From Camarhynchus parvulus (Eukaryota; Chordata; Aves; Passeriformes; Thraupidae): a stretch of DNA of 64,000 nt. Shown piece by piece: positions 38,661-52,129 of the stretch; position 1 is the stretch's first letter, and the number at the start of each line of letters is the position of its first letter. The stretch covers positions 51,083,493 to 51,147,492 of the forward strand of contig NC_044573.1 of NCBI RefSeq assembly GCF_901933205.1, in the 5' to 3' direction. Made by a program: the position numbers and the translations under genes. The notes beneath the pieces are model-generated. The model searched no databases and was not told the DNA's origin. It saw only the letters and a program-made list of their open reading frames with translations.

Positions 38661-38685
38661 ACAGGAATAGATTTGAAATCTTCAA
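38661..38685 (+). repeat. Dispersed 25-bp repeat, copy 2
   Basis: This is the partner of 36615-36639. Beyond the core, both copies are followed within about 20 bp by AATAAATG, which suggests the shared segment was once longer. Confidence 0.8.
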
Positions 38686-40985
38686 AACTGTCAATAAATG
38701 GAAAAAATATTTCCCTGTTGTCCTGAATGATAATTAGATAAATAAGTTATGCTGGAAATGCCCAGGTTCAATAGAAAGATGTTTGCTGTTCAGTAGTGAA
38801 AGAGATGATGGGTAGCCTGCTGTTAATACTCAACTGAAATGAAAATGAGACATTTTACCTTTACAGGAGCCTGTCATTTGGCAGTACTTGCCTGTAGACC
38901 CTCAGGGTTCATATTTCTTTTTATGTTGATGTAAAAGCATAGGTAATGCTGCAAAATGGAATCTTTTCATTTGCCTTTTCTAATAGAGCAAGACAGACAA
39001 AGCAGGAAACACTGCTGCTCCTGCATTTTTTATTTCGTGTTCTTAAAAGCTATTGGTCACTTCGGCTGTGGATTCATATGGTATTCATAATCTCTCTGGC
39101 AGCTTAAGCTTGACTGAATTTACAGTAGAAATCTCATAAAAGCCTGATATTCATCCAGATTCTCTAGTGAGCTGTAAGCTTAGAAAGCTATTGGTGCTTA
39201 TTAAGCTTTGCCCAGAGGAGGTGAGGTCACATACAAGCAAGGGATTAAGATCATCAGGTCCAGGTTTTATGGATTATTTAAGGGACTATTCATAAGGATA
39301 AAGATAGCAGTCACACTGTGACATGGAAAATGCAAAAGTAATAATTTTATCATTTAGTTTGGGGAAAACTACAGTACTGGGCCTGCTTTCAGAAACAAAG
39401 CTTAGGAGAGGGATTACACAGCAGAAAATTTAGAACAGGAGTGAGATGGTCTGTGGACAGAATATTCAGCCACAGATTGTTAAGGTACTGACAAGCAGGT
39501 GCACAAGTGGAGTGCAGTTCAAAAGTATAGGTCTGATACCTCAAAGGAATCAATGGATGGATTGTGACACTTGAAACAGAAAGAAATTATTGACAGGAAA
39601 AAAAAAATAAATATATAGCATGTACTTTAGTTAAGAACTCAGCAGCCATAAAGTCTGGGCACGCTGGCTTCAAGTTATGTGTTGTGGGTCGGGGGAAGTT
39701 ACTGCACAGCTCAGTTAGTGACTTGTCATGGCTCCATTCCTGTCTGAGGTAGATGCCCCTGATAGTCTTATGTGGGTCATTTAGCTGTGCCTCAGTTTCC
39801 CTGGGACGAGTGTATGTCTCACCTCCCTTGCAAACAGCTTGCCTGTCTTCCAGTGAAAGGGATTCATGGCAGCTCAGATGTTGGAATGGGGGTGTTTTAA
39901 ACAGTTAGTTAAATCTGCTTTTATAGGAGACTCAGATATTCCTAACTTTTTGTTTGTACATTTCATTCGTTTCAGAGAGCCCAGGAGAGAACAAATGGAG
40001 TGAACAAAGTTCTAGAAAATGTAACTAACGAAGGCAGACAGAAAGAACTAAGATTTTTTGATCTATAATAGACAAAAGAGGGAATGCATAAGAACTGAGA
40101 ATATTTAAGGAGGTAGGTGCAGTGGGAAGGGATAGACTGATCTTTTCAAGTTGAAAGGGCAAAAAGAAATGGGCTTAAATTGCAAGAAGATAAATAAAGG
40201 GAGGACATCTCATCAAAAGGTTTAGATAGCAGTGAAATAGGTGTCAAGAAAGACTGGGAAATCCCAGTCCCTGGAAATGTATAGTAGTATCTACCAGAAA
40301 TGGCTTAAATATACAGTCCTCTTTCCCTGGGGCTGAGAAATACATTATATAATTTCCAAGCTTCCCTAATATCTATAGTTCCTTCTTAATCATTGTCCTG
40401 TAGAATCTCTCTTGGTTAAAAATCTGGGAAATGAGAAGACCCATTGGAAATTGCAGGTGTTGGAATATGACAGTGCTTTTGCTGTGTCTAAAAAATTCTT
40501 TTGCTGTTTGTCCTGTCGCAATAGCTTCAATATATCTGACATAAAGAAGCAGCAGTTCAGGATGGAAAGGAAAATCAGTTGCTTCAGATGTGTGTAACCT
40601 CACAAAAACGTTCAGTTTATTCCCCCCTTGCTTTTTTGCTTTTCTGCTGTCATAATAAAATGTCTATTGTTTCAATATTTTGCTGTCTTTTGGAGTTGTC
40701 TGTGCTCTCTATGGTAACTCAGGAGCAGAACTGGAGTTTTCTCAGTGACCTTAAATGCAGATTGCAGTTTGCATAATTATTTTCCAGTCTAGTTATTGAG
40801 TGTCTTGTCAGCACTGGATTTTCAGAGTTTTGAACACTTGAAAATTTGAGGAGATGGCAACATCCTCATAAGAGTTTTCACCTTCTTATGTCATTAGTAG
40901 ACTTATAGTTACATAAGAGTTAATAAATATTTTAGGTTTTGACTGCTGTGCAACCACATTTAGTTTTATTTAGACTGCGAAAAAC

Positions 40986-41024
40986 ATTTATTTTAATTAA
41001 GCCATGAGGACATCTGTGATTCTT
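40986..41024 (+). repeat. Dispersed 39-bp repeat, copy 1
   Basis: It matches 43723-43761 at 35 of 39 positions, in direct orientation, 2.7 kb apart. The shared central block is GCCATGAGGACATCT, and flanks outside the 39 bp do not align. The four differences fall in two adjacent pairs or near-pairs. Confidence 0.8.
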
Positions 41025-41590
41025 ACTACACTATTTCTGCAGTATACCCCATGCCGATGTTACCACAAAATTACTGTGGCTGTAGCTAATGCCAGAATGA
41101 ACCTTTGTCCTTTGGTCATCCATCAGTAAAGTGCGCTGGTGCCACATTTCCACATCCTCAGAGCAGTTTAATCAATTCTCAGGAGCTTACTAAAGTGTAA
41201 ATTTCAAATCTGTTACAGCCCCTGGAATCTAAATTTTAATGGTTATTCAAAGCAAAATTTCTGTATTTAATTAATCAAGAAAAAAAATTCTGAAGGCAGG
41301 TCCTTCACCTACATGTCTGATGATGATCCATAATATAAGATCATCTTTGTCTGTTATGCTCCTTAATTGTGTCTGTGTAGATAAAGGAGGGATTAAAGTC
41401 CTCTCTTGTTTATGGGAAGATTTCAGGGTGAATCTGTGGGTTCAGAAGCCTAATAAGAGATGGGAAGTCAGTATGGTGGGAAGTATTGCTCATGCCACCA
41501 GTGCTAGCAGCAAGAGGTAGTGACACAGTGAAAATGGATTGGGCTTTATCTGGCACAGCCAAGTCAGGAAGTGTGCTTTTTTCACCACAG

Positions 41591-41812
41591 ATCTCAAGCT
41601 GCCTCCCCCAGACAGGGGCCAAAGATCCTATCACTGGGCAAATGATGAAATGGTTGTCAGCACATTCCCTTATCTTCCTCCTTCTTACCACGTGCAGAGC
41701 AAGAGCCCAAGTGCCAAGGCAGTAACCCAGCCGGTCGGCACAATGCTCACGTACAGCAGGGGGTGGTTTGATCCCAGGGGTGGGAGCGGGTGTGCATTTA
41801 TTGCTGAGCAGG
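41591..41812 (+). CDS. Candidate internal exon, phase 1-1, unidentified
   Basis: A 222-bp open segment is preceded by TTTTTTCACCACAG (AG at 41589-41590) and followed by CAGG|GTAAAT (GT at 41813-41814). Its length is exactly 74 codons. Entered in phase 1, as exon 2 requires, it is open throughout and exits in phase 1; the junction codon would be G|AT (Asp). The peptide starts LKLPPPDRGQ and is Pro/Ser-rich with two Cys. I recognise no domain. Base composition is richer in GC than the surrounding intron. Against it: the opposite strand is also open for 146 codons here, and splice-like borders around a modest ORF occur by chance. A pseudo-exon or a remnant of an old repeat is possible. Confidence 0.3.
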
Positions 41813-42298
41813 GTAAATGTGACTGATAGTTCTGTCCCTGACTCAGGCATGGAAATTCTTATTTCTGAAAGTTATGGAAAACATCAGGAAATTTCAAAAG
41901 TTTGGAAAAAATATTCAGTCTGGCAGTCTTTCCTTACAGAGGCATACATAAATCATGAGTAATTGAAAGATTAGTCAGAAGGAATCTATGTATTTAATGA
42001 ATTGCTGTAGGGTTTTTTTATTCTTTCCTCTTTCTCTGTCAGGGTTTTTTAAAAATATATTTTAATTTAGCTTAAACAAAACATATCATAAGCTATCTCT
42101 TTTATGTTCTGTTTAGTATCTAAATTTTTGCTGGCTTGAGGCATATGTTTAGAATTTCTGTTCGTACAAATCTTGCAGAGAAGAAGTTGCTAGTCATCTT
42201 TCTTGTATTTCCCCTAGTTGACAGTTTGTTAATATAAAAGTAAATTACTGTTGAAATGAATTTCACAGGAACCTGCCTTTCATTACTTCTGTTTACTT

Positions 42299-42326
42299 TT
42301 TTAGCTATAATCTTTTAGCTATAATC
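42299..42326 (+). repeat. Perfect 14-bp tandem duplication
   Basis: TTTTAGCTATAATC occurs twice in a row without mismatch. It looks like a recent slippage-type duplication. Confidence 0.9.
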
Positions 42327-43722
42327 TATTATCAATGGTGTTGATATTCTTTTCCCTTCCTTAAACGTTTCAACCTCTTTGCATTAACCATGACAATACT
42401 GCCTTAAAAGCACAGTGATTTTTCCCCCTCCTCTGATATGCCCTCACAGCCAAACCGATATGGAATGTGCTCAGGCATTTCTAAGCTGACTACGATCTCG
42501 TTGTACAGGGTCTCTGCACACTTTTATTGGAACAAAGGCTAAATCATGTACCTCTCTCTAAACAGTATACCTTCAAAGAAAGAGCAACCTCTCACAGAAG
42601 GTCCGGTCTTTATAACCTACAGTATTTTAGAATCTGTTTATAAATTATTTTTACCCCATTTTCTCTGCTCGCTGTTAGAAATTAAAAAACATAACCAAGA
42701 GAAGCTTGAATATTTGTCAATACTATTTATCACAACATATAATAAAAGTACCTACCTTAGCACTATATCCAAAAATAGGCTCAAGATGACTTGTGGCCAT
42801 CTGGACTGTGCTTTACAAAAGGCTGCCCTGATAGAGGTTTTCATGTGAATTTTTTTTTTAATGGCATTCGTCACTTGCTCTCAATAAAGTGAATGAAAAT
42901 TTTAGGACAAGATGTGTTTCTGTCGTTATAAAAACCTGAGTCTTTGTAAATGCTGCTTTTTTCCTCCTGTGGATTATTAATGTGAGAAGCATTGTACTGT
43001 GAAGTGAAGGTGTTAACTACAAATAGAAGTTTTCCAGGTAAAAGTTCCTATGTGATGTGCATTTCAATAGGTATCACAATTAATACTGTGTAATTGAATT
43101 GGTTGATTTAATATCCCAAATGACTTTTTAGAAGTGACTTATTACCACTGTAAAGTCAGCATTTCTCAATTAATCAGAAGGGCTGATCTTGCAAATTATA
43201 GATACCTATTTTAATGCCCATGATTACTTTTGCTAGAACATAGTATTTGTTTACTTAGTGGGATTGCTTAAACGTTTTCCACAAGGTGTAACATGTAATG
43301 CTTACTAGAGCAAGGCCTCAGTTATCACTTTCTGATAAAGAAATGTTAAAATTTGCATTTTCACACAACCACAATGCAGAGATGTCTGAGATAGATATAC
43401 AATAGTAAAATGAAGAAAAACATATATGATGTTTATTTTTCAAGAATCTGAAAAAAAAAGTGAGGGAATTTTGACTGTGTATGAAAAACATCTGATTAAA
43501 TTACTCACATGTACTAAGTCTGAATTTCTTTCTCTCATCATGGAAGAGAAAAATATCTCTGCTGTAGGAGGAAAAGAAAGTATTTTAGTTATAGATTGAA
43601 CATTTTCTACAAAGTTAACAAAAATATTAAAGTAATAATGATAAGTTACATCAGAGAAGTACATCCCTTACTGTGATATGTTGAATCAAAACTACTTTTC
43701 CTGCCCTAAATATGATAATACA

Positions 43723-43761
43723 ATTTATTTTAATAGAGCCATGAGGACATCTATAATTCTT
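43723..43761 (+). repeat. Dispersed 39-bp repeat, copy 2
   Basis: This is the direct-orientation partner of 40986-41024. It could be a fragment of an unnamed low-copy transposable element or a locally templated duplication. Confidence 0.8.
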
Positions 43762-46700
43762 TAAGTATGCATATCAAGGGAAGGGAGCGTTCCCAGAAAC
43801 CCCTCTTGTTTTGTCTGGGTTCAGTGCTTGCTGGTCTGCTCAGTTCCTGTAAATGACAGACTAAGCTCTAACTCTTGCTGCAGTGCAGGAAAATTGAGTG
43901 TATAATTCAGAATTAGAAGTCTGCCTATGTAGTCTGGCCTCCAGATATCTTTCACATAAGTCTATTTTAATTGCTGTCTCTGAAAAGATCAAGCCACTTT
44001 CCACTTTAAACCCAACTCCACTGCTACATTTTTGGTACCACTATGAACTTGTGCTCTTCTTTTAGGATCTTTCATGTTGTAAGTTTTGTGGAGTTTTTTG
44101 GTTTATTTTTCCCCCTATTCTCTGGGGCTAGAGCTGCTTGAACAGTATGTTAACTGTTTTCAATTTGTTAGTTGGAAACGATTTTGCTAATTGTTCTCAA
44201 GATTTCAACTCCCAAAGATATTTGCCAATTCCCATTCTGTAAATTTCCTTTTCAGTAATTTCTGAACATCTTTTCAGTTATTTACTGGTTTGTCCAAATT
44301 CCAGTGTAGCAAATAGTCAGTTTTGACAATAGAGGCCACTACAGTGGTAACTCAGATTGCATAATCCTCTAAAACTACTGCTGTATTAATTAAGATGTTA
44401 AGACAGTTAATATTGTATGGAAGTGTCAGCATGGCATATTTTCAGAGAAATTAACGTTTGAAAAGTTCTTCTAGACTGAAAAAGTGGGTATTGTAAAATA
44501 ATTTACTCAAAGAGTGACAAAAAGTTCCTATTTTTGAAACCATTTTTCTTTTGGATTTCCCCAAAGCAGGCCAACTGTCTCCCAGTACAGTTTTTTTCCA
44601 GAGCTAAATATCTGCAAGAGCTTGCAGGGTAGACCCATGAACACATGGTAGATCCATGAAAAGATCGTCACACAGCTAATGTAATTTTTGAAAGGCTACA
44701 ATGCAATCAGATTTTTTTCTAGTTCCATCTTTTTTCACTCATGAATATGCTTCTTAATGGGTGTCAGGCAGAAAGCTGCAACTCCCTGCCTCGAACAGAG
44801 TTTGTTTTGTTCAGATGCATGCTCTGGCTTCTCAGAGCTCTCTTAATTAAGAACTGTGCAGTGACAAATCCGTACTATGAAAGTCAAGGCATTTTTTAAT
44901 CAGAACTTGCCTTTTAGGTGGAGAGAAAGACCTCACGGTTGAAGTTATCACAGACGCATTTGTACAAGTGACCCAATCCTCTGTGCCTTTTTTTTTTTAA
45001 GTGTGAGGGCAACTGTTTTTTCTCATTGTCTTGAATTTACAGGAAAAGTCTATAAATGGGTTTAAATTTTGAATTTTTTTTCTTCTGATTCTGTCTAAAT
45101 ATCTTCCCTATCCAAAGTATGATAGTTACATATTATACTGCACTTTATAGGAACTGAAAGTGTACAGAGAATCCTGAAATCACTTGTCTGATGAGTTGTT
45201 AAAAGTACAGAAAGGAAGAGTCTTTTGCAATGAAATCTAAAATAACAGATTTTATTCTGGTGTGGGTGCCCACCCATCCAATATTTTGAATAACAAATCA
45301 CCCAAGTGGTGTTAACTTATTTTGGGCTTTAACTTTGGTTTAAAGAACGATTATATTTTATGTATGTATGTAATATACACACAAAAATAAAAGGGCAAAA
45401 TGCTGGTGCTGAAAAACTATATAATTTGTACAATGGGTTAGAAGCTCTGGGGCTTTAAAAAAAATTCTTTTTGACTGATAAAGGGACTTAAAGGAAGTGG
45501 AGCAATACCAATAATGTGCCCCCCTCTCTCACATGGGTAAGCCTGGTACATCAGATGTGCACTAGCTGCTCTGGTTACAGTTAATTATATAACTGGTTTA
45601 TAAAGTGTGGGGTTTTTTTCTTTGACCAGTCAGATTTTGGCTGTATACCATTTCTGTGATGTCTAGTACTTTGATCATATTTTTAATTGGCTATTCTTTT
45701 GCTAAAATCTTGCCATTGGAACTGGCAAAGGCATTGTGTGTCAGAAATGCCAGTCAGGCCTTCCCTCTGTCTGTCTCTGCATATAAGGAATTGCTCCACT
45801 GTTGAGTGATTATTTCACTACTATACAAATGAATTGCATTTAACCCTTCTTCTTTCCTGGAAATGTCTCTGGGGAACTCAAAAAGGCCGAAGTAGCATTG
45901 GTAGAATAATAAATTTCTCCTTCCTGTGGCACATGGCAATCAAAAGATACTACTGAGGATTTAAAAGGCAGGCATCTTTCTATGTGTACACTCCCTCTCT
46001 CTAATAAAATATACACATATTTTTCATGTGGGTAATAACAAACAGTAAGTCTCTAAATCTCTGACCAAGATCTAGTAACTTAGAAGCTACCTGCAAATAA
46101 TATCTGGTATAGTTGTCTTTAGTTTTGGGTGCGTTTCTTTCCTTCCTTATTGGCAATGTTGATGTATGTGATACAAGTATTCTGTTTTACACAACTCCTG
46201 TGCTTACTGACTCCTTTGGCTATTACCTTCAACAAAAGTACTTGAAGTTGTTCTGTTTTTTTAGAGCTTAACAAAATTGAATTACTGGCCATTTAATCAT
46301 AGAATCAATAGCTGAACTCAAGATCTTAGGAAAAAAATGCTTGGCTGCATAAATCTTTTCTGAATAGTACATCATAGCAATGGAATGTAGCAGATGCCAG
46401 AAATGTAGCTGAGAAGAGTCCAGTTTTTAAAGCTATTGTTTTCAAAACATTTATATTGCCTTATCATCCTAATAATTTTTCTGATATAATAAGTATTCTG
46501 AATCTGAAGGAGAAAATTACAACATTAATTTAAAAATTTTGCCACGTTCTCTTAAAAGCATCATTTCTCTTAAGTATTCTTTTCAATAAAGTAAAGGAAA
46601 ATAACTTACTAGTAATATGATTGAGAAAATAATGACATAATTTCATAGAAAGTCTGTGCTGTGCTTTTTTTATGCTTAGGAGTGGGGAAATTGAGACAAA

Positions 46701-49700
46701 TCTGTTTTAATCTTCAAATAGTTTTTGCACAACTTCTGGACTAAAATACAAGGAAATTCTTAAGTGCATGTTCAGCTGTATATGTTCTGGTGGTTCCTCC
46801 ATGGATTGTGTAACATTCATTTTACTGAGTCCCACCAAAGTCAGTGCAGGTTTGACTGTCCTTGAATAAGAGCAGAGTTACATCACTGTGGAGCTCTTTG
46901 GAAAACCCCTCCCCAAATATACAAACAGAAACTATGTGGAAGCTGGTGTCTTGGCCAAGAAGTGCTGCTGTGTCAGAGGAAGCCGAAGTTCTGCCCCATG
47001 GCTTTAAAAGGTTTCATTTGCATGGTACTTCATCACTGTTCAGTGTTCAGAAAGGAAAAAGGCTTAAAGAAGGAAAAAAGTGTTGCTGTGTACACTTGGC
47101 AATAATTATATGTTGTAACTTGTGGGTTTTGTCTGCAGATTACTGTGATCTCACCCCATGAAATGGAAGAGGGTTTTCTATTCTGTTTTTTGTCTGTGTA
47201 ATCCCCATGTCATGTGAACCCTTTCTTGGTACTTAAGAATTTACTTGATCTCCAGAAAAAAAATTCAGATGCACTAACTCTTCTGGAAGGACTGATACTG
47301 AGACTTTTTCTTCCAGCACTGTTCCTGCTTTTTTTTTGGGACATGATACCATTTGTGGGAGTCAGAGCACCTCAGATTCCCTGAGATTCAGTGTTAAATG
47401 ACTATTTTCAGCACTCTCAAAAACTGAGCCAAGGAGAAGGCAGCATTTTTGCTCTATCACTCTCTTTTTCAGCTAGGTTTAATACATCATTTTGGGGATT
47501 GTTTAGTAACTGTCAGAGTCAGTTAAAATATCATAACAATCCTGACATCCACTCTGGTGTTTAATTCTAATGCACAGAAGAAAGCTTTGTTTTTCCTTTT
47601 GAAGTGAATTGCTTTTGGTTCTAGTGGCATGATTTTTTTTCAGCTTTCCTCTTATTTTACTTTATTGCATGTGTTTCTAGTGAGAAGACAGCTCAACCGG
47701 GCTAGAGTTTTAATCTTTAGGATGAGGTCTACAATGCCTCTTATCTTAATCAGCTACTGTGTTTATTCACTTGAAATATGTGAAAATCCAAAGAAACATC
47801 TTTTATTAGCAGAGATCAAGCCAAACTTAGAAAAAAAAGGAACATCAGGTCTACTAGCAATTTGTGGTATTTCACATTAGATTTTGATTAGTTTCCCTTT
47901 GCAGAATTCAATATAAGGAATGATACAAGGAGAGCAGAATGGAAAAATAATGTCATATACTGTAATAACAAAAAGGTCTTCAACTAGAATCTGGTCATCA
48001 AAATGTGACCATTGTGAGTCACAAACATAAATTACTTAATAGCAGTTGATGAAACTTTTTTTTCTTGCCAGGAAGCTCTTCTGTGGTACTTGCAATTTGT
48101 TCTTTATACTTTGTCATAATTTAATTCTCTTCATGTTTGTGGTTCACTTTTTTATTCTGGCCCTCACAACAGTCCCCGTTTATTCCTCTTATATCATTCC
48201 TGATGGTAATTATGGTGTCGGTGTGTAAACTGAGAAGTGTGCCTACAAATACTGATGGTAACAAATATGACAGTCAAATGCTGTGCAACTAGACTTTGTA
48301 TGGTTGAGGTGCTGTATACATTCAGGAACCAGTTACTTGGGAAGCAGGGAGATATTCTGCACTATTATCTACCACTGTTGGGCTGTACTTACCAATTTGT
48401 CAACAATTATGAAAACCACCAAAGACCAATATGCCCAGTCTAAACACTGATCTGGGAAATACATTCCCTTATGGACCTTTGTTGGGGTTATGCTGTGTAT
48501 TACACATATGAAGCCTTCAGTAAGATTAACAATTTGCCTGTTATGTTTTTAAAGCTATAATGCAACTCAAAGAGGATTGCCCACCTAAAATCATAAGATA
48601 AATATGAAATAATAATAATGGTGGTATTTTATTACTTTTCTCCATGTGGCATGAGGTTTCTTAAGTAAACAAGTACTAGTCGGCATTGTCACTGCTGGAG
48701 ATATAGTCTGGATGTAGCATCAGCCATTACCCTGTGCTTGTGTACTGCCATAAATAAAGCTACTTGTTCTTTGATGTTACTTTAAAATATGCAATTACTA
48801 TAAATTATAAAAATTACTGATAAAATTATCCTAGAACATTATATGTTTATGATACAACTTAAACTTTACCAGAAGGACATGTTGAACTAACATTTTGTAT
48901 AGGTTTAAGGACAAATATCCATACGGAAACATGGTATTATGTTTATTTGGATTGTGCAGGTGGATCTCCTGTGTGCGCTGACAGATTTGTAAATCCAGCC
49001 ACAGAGCACAAAGACTTTGTCCACACTTTAAGTAAATTACGTTATTGAGTATAGGCTGCTTTGGTCATGGAAAAATATATCTTATGAGACTTGGATGAAT
49101 AATCACTTTCATTGTGAGCACCTCTTTATCAGCAGTAATAAGAGGGGTTTGAGTAAATATCCAGGCTCCCAATTATAGGTGGGTAATGCCATATCCTTGT
49201 AATCTATCTTTTCTAATTATGACACAGTATGTTTATTTCTGAAATGCCACATGCTATTAAATGGCTCTTAGTTGTCTGTTATTGCTTTTAAGTAATGCAA
49301 CCTTTTAATCACACCAATTCTGACAAAGAGTTATATTTTTATTTTGCAGTAATTTCCTGTCTTTTGTGGAGGTGAGGAAAAGCTTGGGATTCAGCTAGTG
49401 AAATAGAGAATTATAATGTAGAATCAGCGGTTGCTAGTTTAGTTGATATGTCAGAAACCTGTGTGGTAGTCCAGCGGGGAAGGTTTCCTTTGATTGTCAC
49501 ACAAGTGTAGTTTTCAAATTTGACTTATTGTAAATAATAGAATAAAACTTTAGTAAGAAAATAGGTAAAAGAAAGTACTAAGTCTAGAAAGCTGTCAATC
49601 CAGTAATTAGGAAATAACAGACTTGAAGAATTCAGCTTGCCTATGGACTTTTCCATTTTCACATCCATGGTGATCATGCAGGGTGTATTACAAAGCCACC

Positions 49701-51110
49701 TGCTTTTTGTGTCTGGCCATCAGTTTTGTACAAAGTAAACATGCCAGGAGGTAAAAAAAAACTGAATATGGTTTTTGAGGTCTGCCTAAAGTGTAGCCGG
49801 AGGTAGAATATGTACACTGAATGAGGAACTGGATTGCAAAGAGATCTCATGGCAAGAGTGGCTGAAGGCTGTGCTAGAAAACTGAATTCTGTCTCTATTT
49901 TCTGTTATGGGTGGCTCAGCAAATGAATTTCATGCCTGTCTTTAATGTGTCTCAGTTTCTGTCACTAATTTAAATCTGTAGAATCATTTGCAGCTCTGAT
50001 TGCAGCTGAGGTGAATAGGAACTGTCTTTGACTATATTAACATCTATAAAATGCTGCAAATCAGAAGTTAGATCTTGCATGTCTGAAACACCTAACATCA
50101 GAAGATTTTTCTGAACTTGATATTCCCCAGATATACTTCTGTAAAATGAGTTTAAGAATACTTCTTCCATCACAGCCATATTTTAAGTTTTAAAATAAAA
50201 TAACTGTTGGAGAAAGGTTCACATGTTACACTGATGAACACCACAGAAGAACTCATGAGGAAGTCAGTGATAATGCCTCAGGAGAGAGCTGGAATTGCTT
50301 CAAGGTTGAGGGTAACACATCGAAGAACAGAAGTAAAGCAGGATACTGCAAAGTTGCTTATTTCATGGGGTTTGTCCTTCCTGTGCACTGAATGAGATCC
50401 TGCAAAAACAGTAGTATGTGATTATGTAATTGAAGATTTTTTTTCAATTATCTGTGCGCAAGGGCCAGAGGAAGGTTAACTCTGGCATTTCCTCACTTCA
50501 GTCGTCCTTGATTGTGCAACCCTAATGGTGTCTGTTTCTGGGAGGGGTTTATATTGTTGAGATGTCTGTGTATATGTAGATAAAACTATAATTACTCTTA
50601 GAGATGTTTAGTTAGAATGCTAATGTATCCCATATGAAGAGCAGAAAGTCCTCTTAACAAAATGTGACTTACTTATTTTTCTTGTTTCATGCATTCCCAC
50701 TTAATCAAGATGTTCTCCACTATATTTTTGTGACGTTTTAAGGAAGCTGAAGATGACAGTGATTGGAGTAATCAAACTATTTCCCTGTGAAGCAATTTGC
50801 TTAGGTCTGTAACTTCCTTTTTCATTCAATTATTTACTGCAGCCTTGTTAAAACCACTGCAACCTGGTTCAGTACAACCTAGGTAACACCAAAACACAGT
50901 ATTTCATAATAAAAAGGAAAAAAGGAACAGAGAGATATTTTGTTGTTGTATTTCCAGCATGCTTCTATCACTTGAAAGATTTTTTTTTCACTTCATTTTT
51001 GTATTCTATGTATAACTTCAGGGGAATTTCTGGTTACACACTTAAAAAATATGATTTCTTCATCTTCTCTGGTATTTTCTCCAGGGTGATGCATGGGTGC
51101 AGTTTGGTTT

Positions 51111-51120
51111 GGGGGGGGGG
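51111..51120 (+). repeat. Poly-G run (10 G)
   Basis: A ten-base G homopolymer in T-rich surroundings. Such runs are a common place for assembly length error. Confidence 0.85.
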
Positions 51121-52129
51121 TTTAGCTTGCTTGTTTGCTTTTTGTGTTTGTTTGTTTTCAAGGCAATGTAATTTTAGTTTATTGGTGACTGGGTTTTGAT
51201 CCTTTTGGAAATAGGAAACAAAACACTTGGTATTATGAATAGAGGATTCAATGTTACTCTTAGTTAAAGAGTGACAAGAGAATATCTATCTAGGGGAAAG
51301 ATGTTAAGGCTTTTACTTCTGCAGTGTTAGTTTCTGAAGGAGCACCTGGGAAGTGTTTTATTCTGAGTGAGCAGGTTCAGTGTGGACTGAGGTTTGAGAG
51401 GAGGTGGCATTTTTCTAGGAATTGGGGTTCTCTGAAATGCACACAATCTTTCTGTGTATCTGTGTTAATGGCAGGGTGCCCAGAGCTTTGTGGAGAGATT
51501 CTGACTTCTTCAGCAATAAATAAAGTAAATAAAGAAGTACAGTTAGTAAAGGGTAGGATATCTTTGATGTTAAGATAGTCTGTGAGATGAAAGACTGCAA
51601 CTGGCATGCAGTGCCAAGCACCCCCTGCTTCCTTAGTGCCTTTGGTGCCAACATCCTCAAAAAGAACAAGGATCCTAATCCTTAAGACAGCAGATTGAAA
51701 AAGTATTTCCTTTAGAGCTGAGGTTGTTTTTCTTACTCTCCAGACATGTAGCTAGTCATAAGACAAATGAGTCTTCTAGCAATTATGAAATGTCTAATAA
51801 CTGTGTCAGCTTTCAGATTACAGATTGTATGAAATCATTTTTTTCCTGTAAGTGCGGACAAAGTCTTGATACTGATCTGCCCTTGTAAGAGATGTGGGTC
51901 TGTTCCTTTAAAATGGAGTCAAACCAGCCCAGTGTTCATATCTGGGCATCTGGAATAGAGGTGTTAAAGCAAAGCCTGTGTACTTGATACTTTTCCTCAA
52001 AACTCCCAGTCTCCAACTCTTTCCATTTTGGGAATGCAAATCTAACTGAGGCTGGCGTGGCTTGCCTGTTTGGTCTACAATGGATTTCTGCCAACTAGTT
52101 GCCCACTCCCTTTGAACTCACACATCCAC

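Noticed and set aside
41410..41850. 146-codon open frame on the - strand
   Set aside because: It lies opposite the candidate + strand exon and has no recognised motif or splice context. At most one strand is likely to be real here.
46294..46312. AATCATAGAATCAATAG, resembling a CR1 3' tail in reverse
   Set aside because: Only about 15 bases match and the downstream CR1 body is absent, so chance is adequate.
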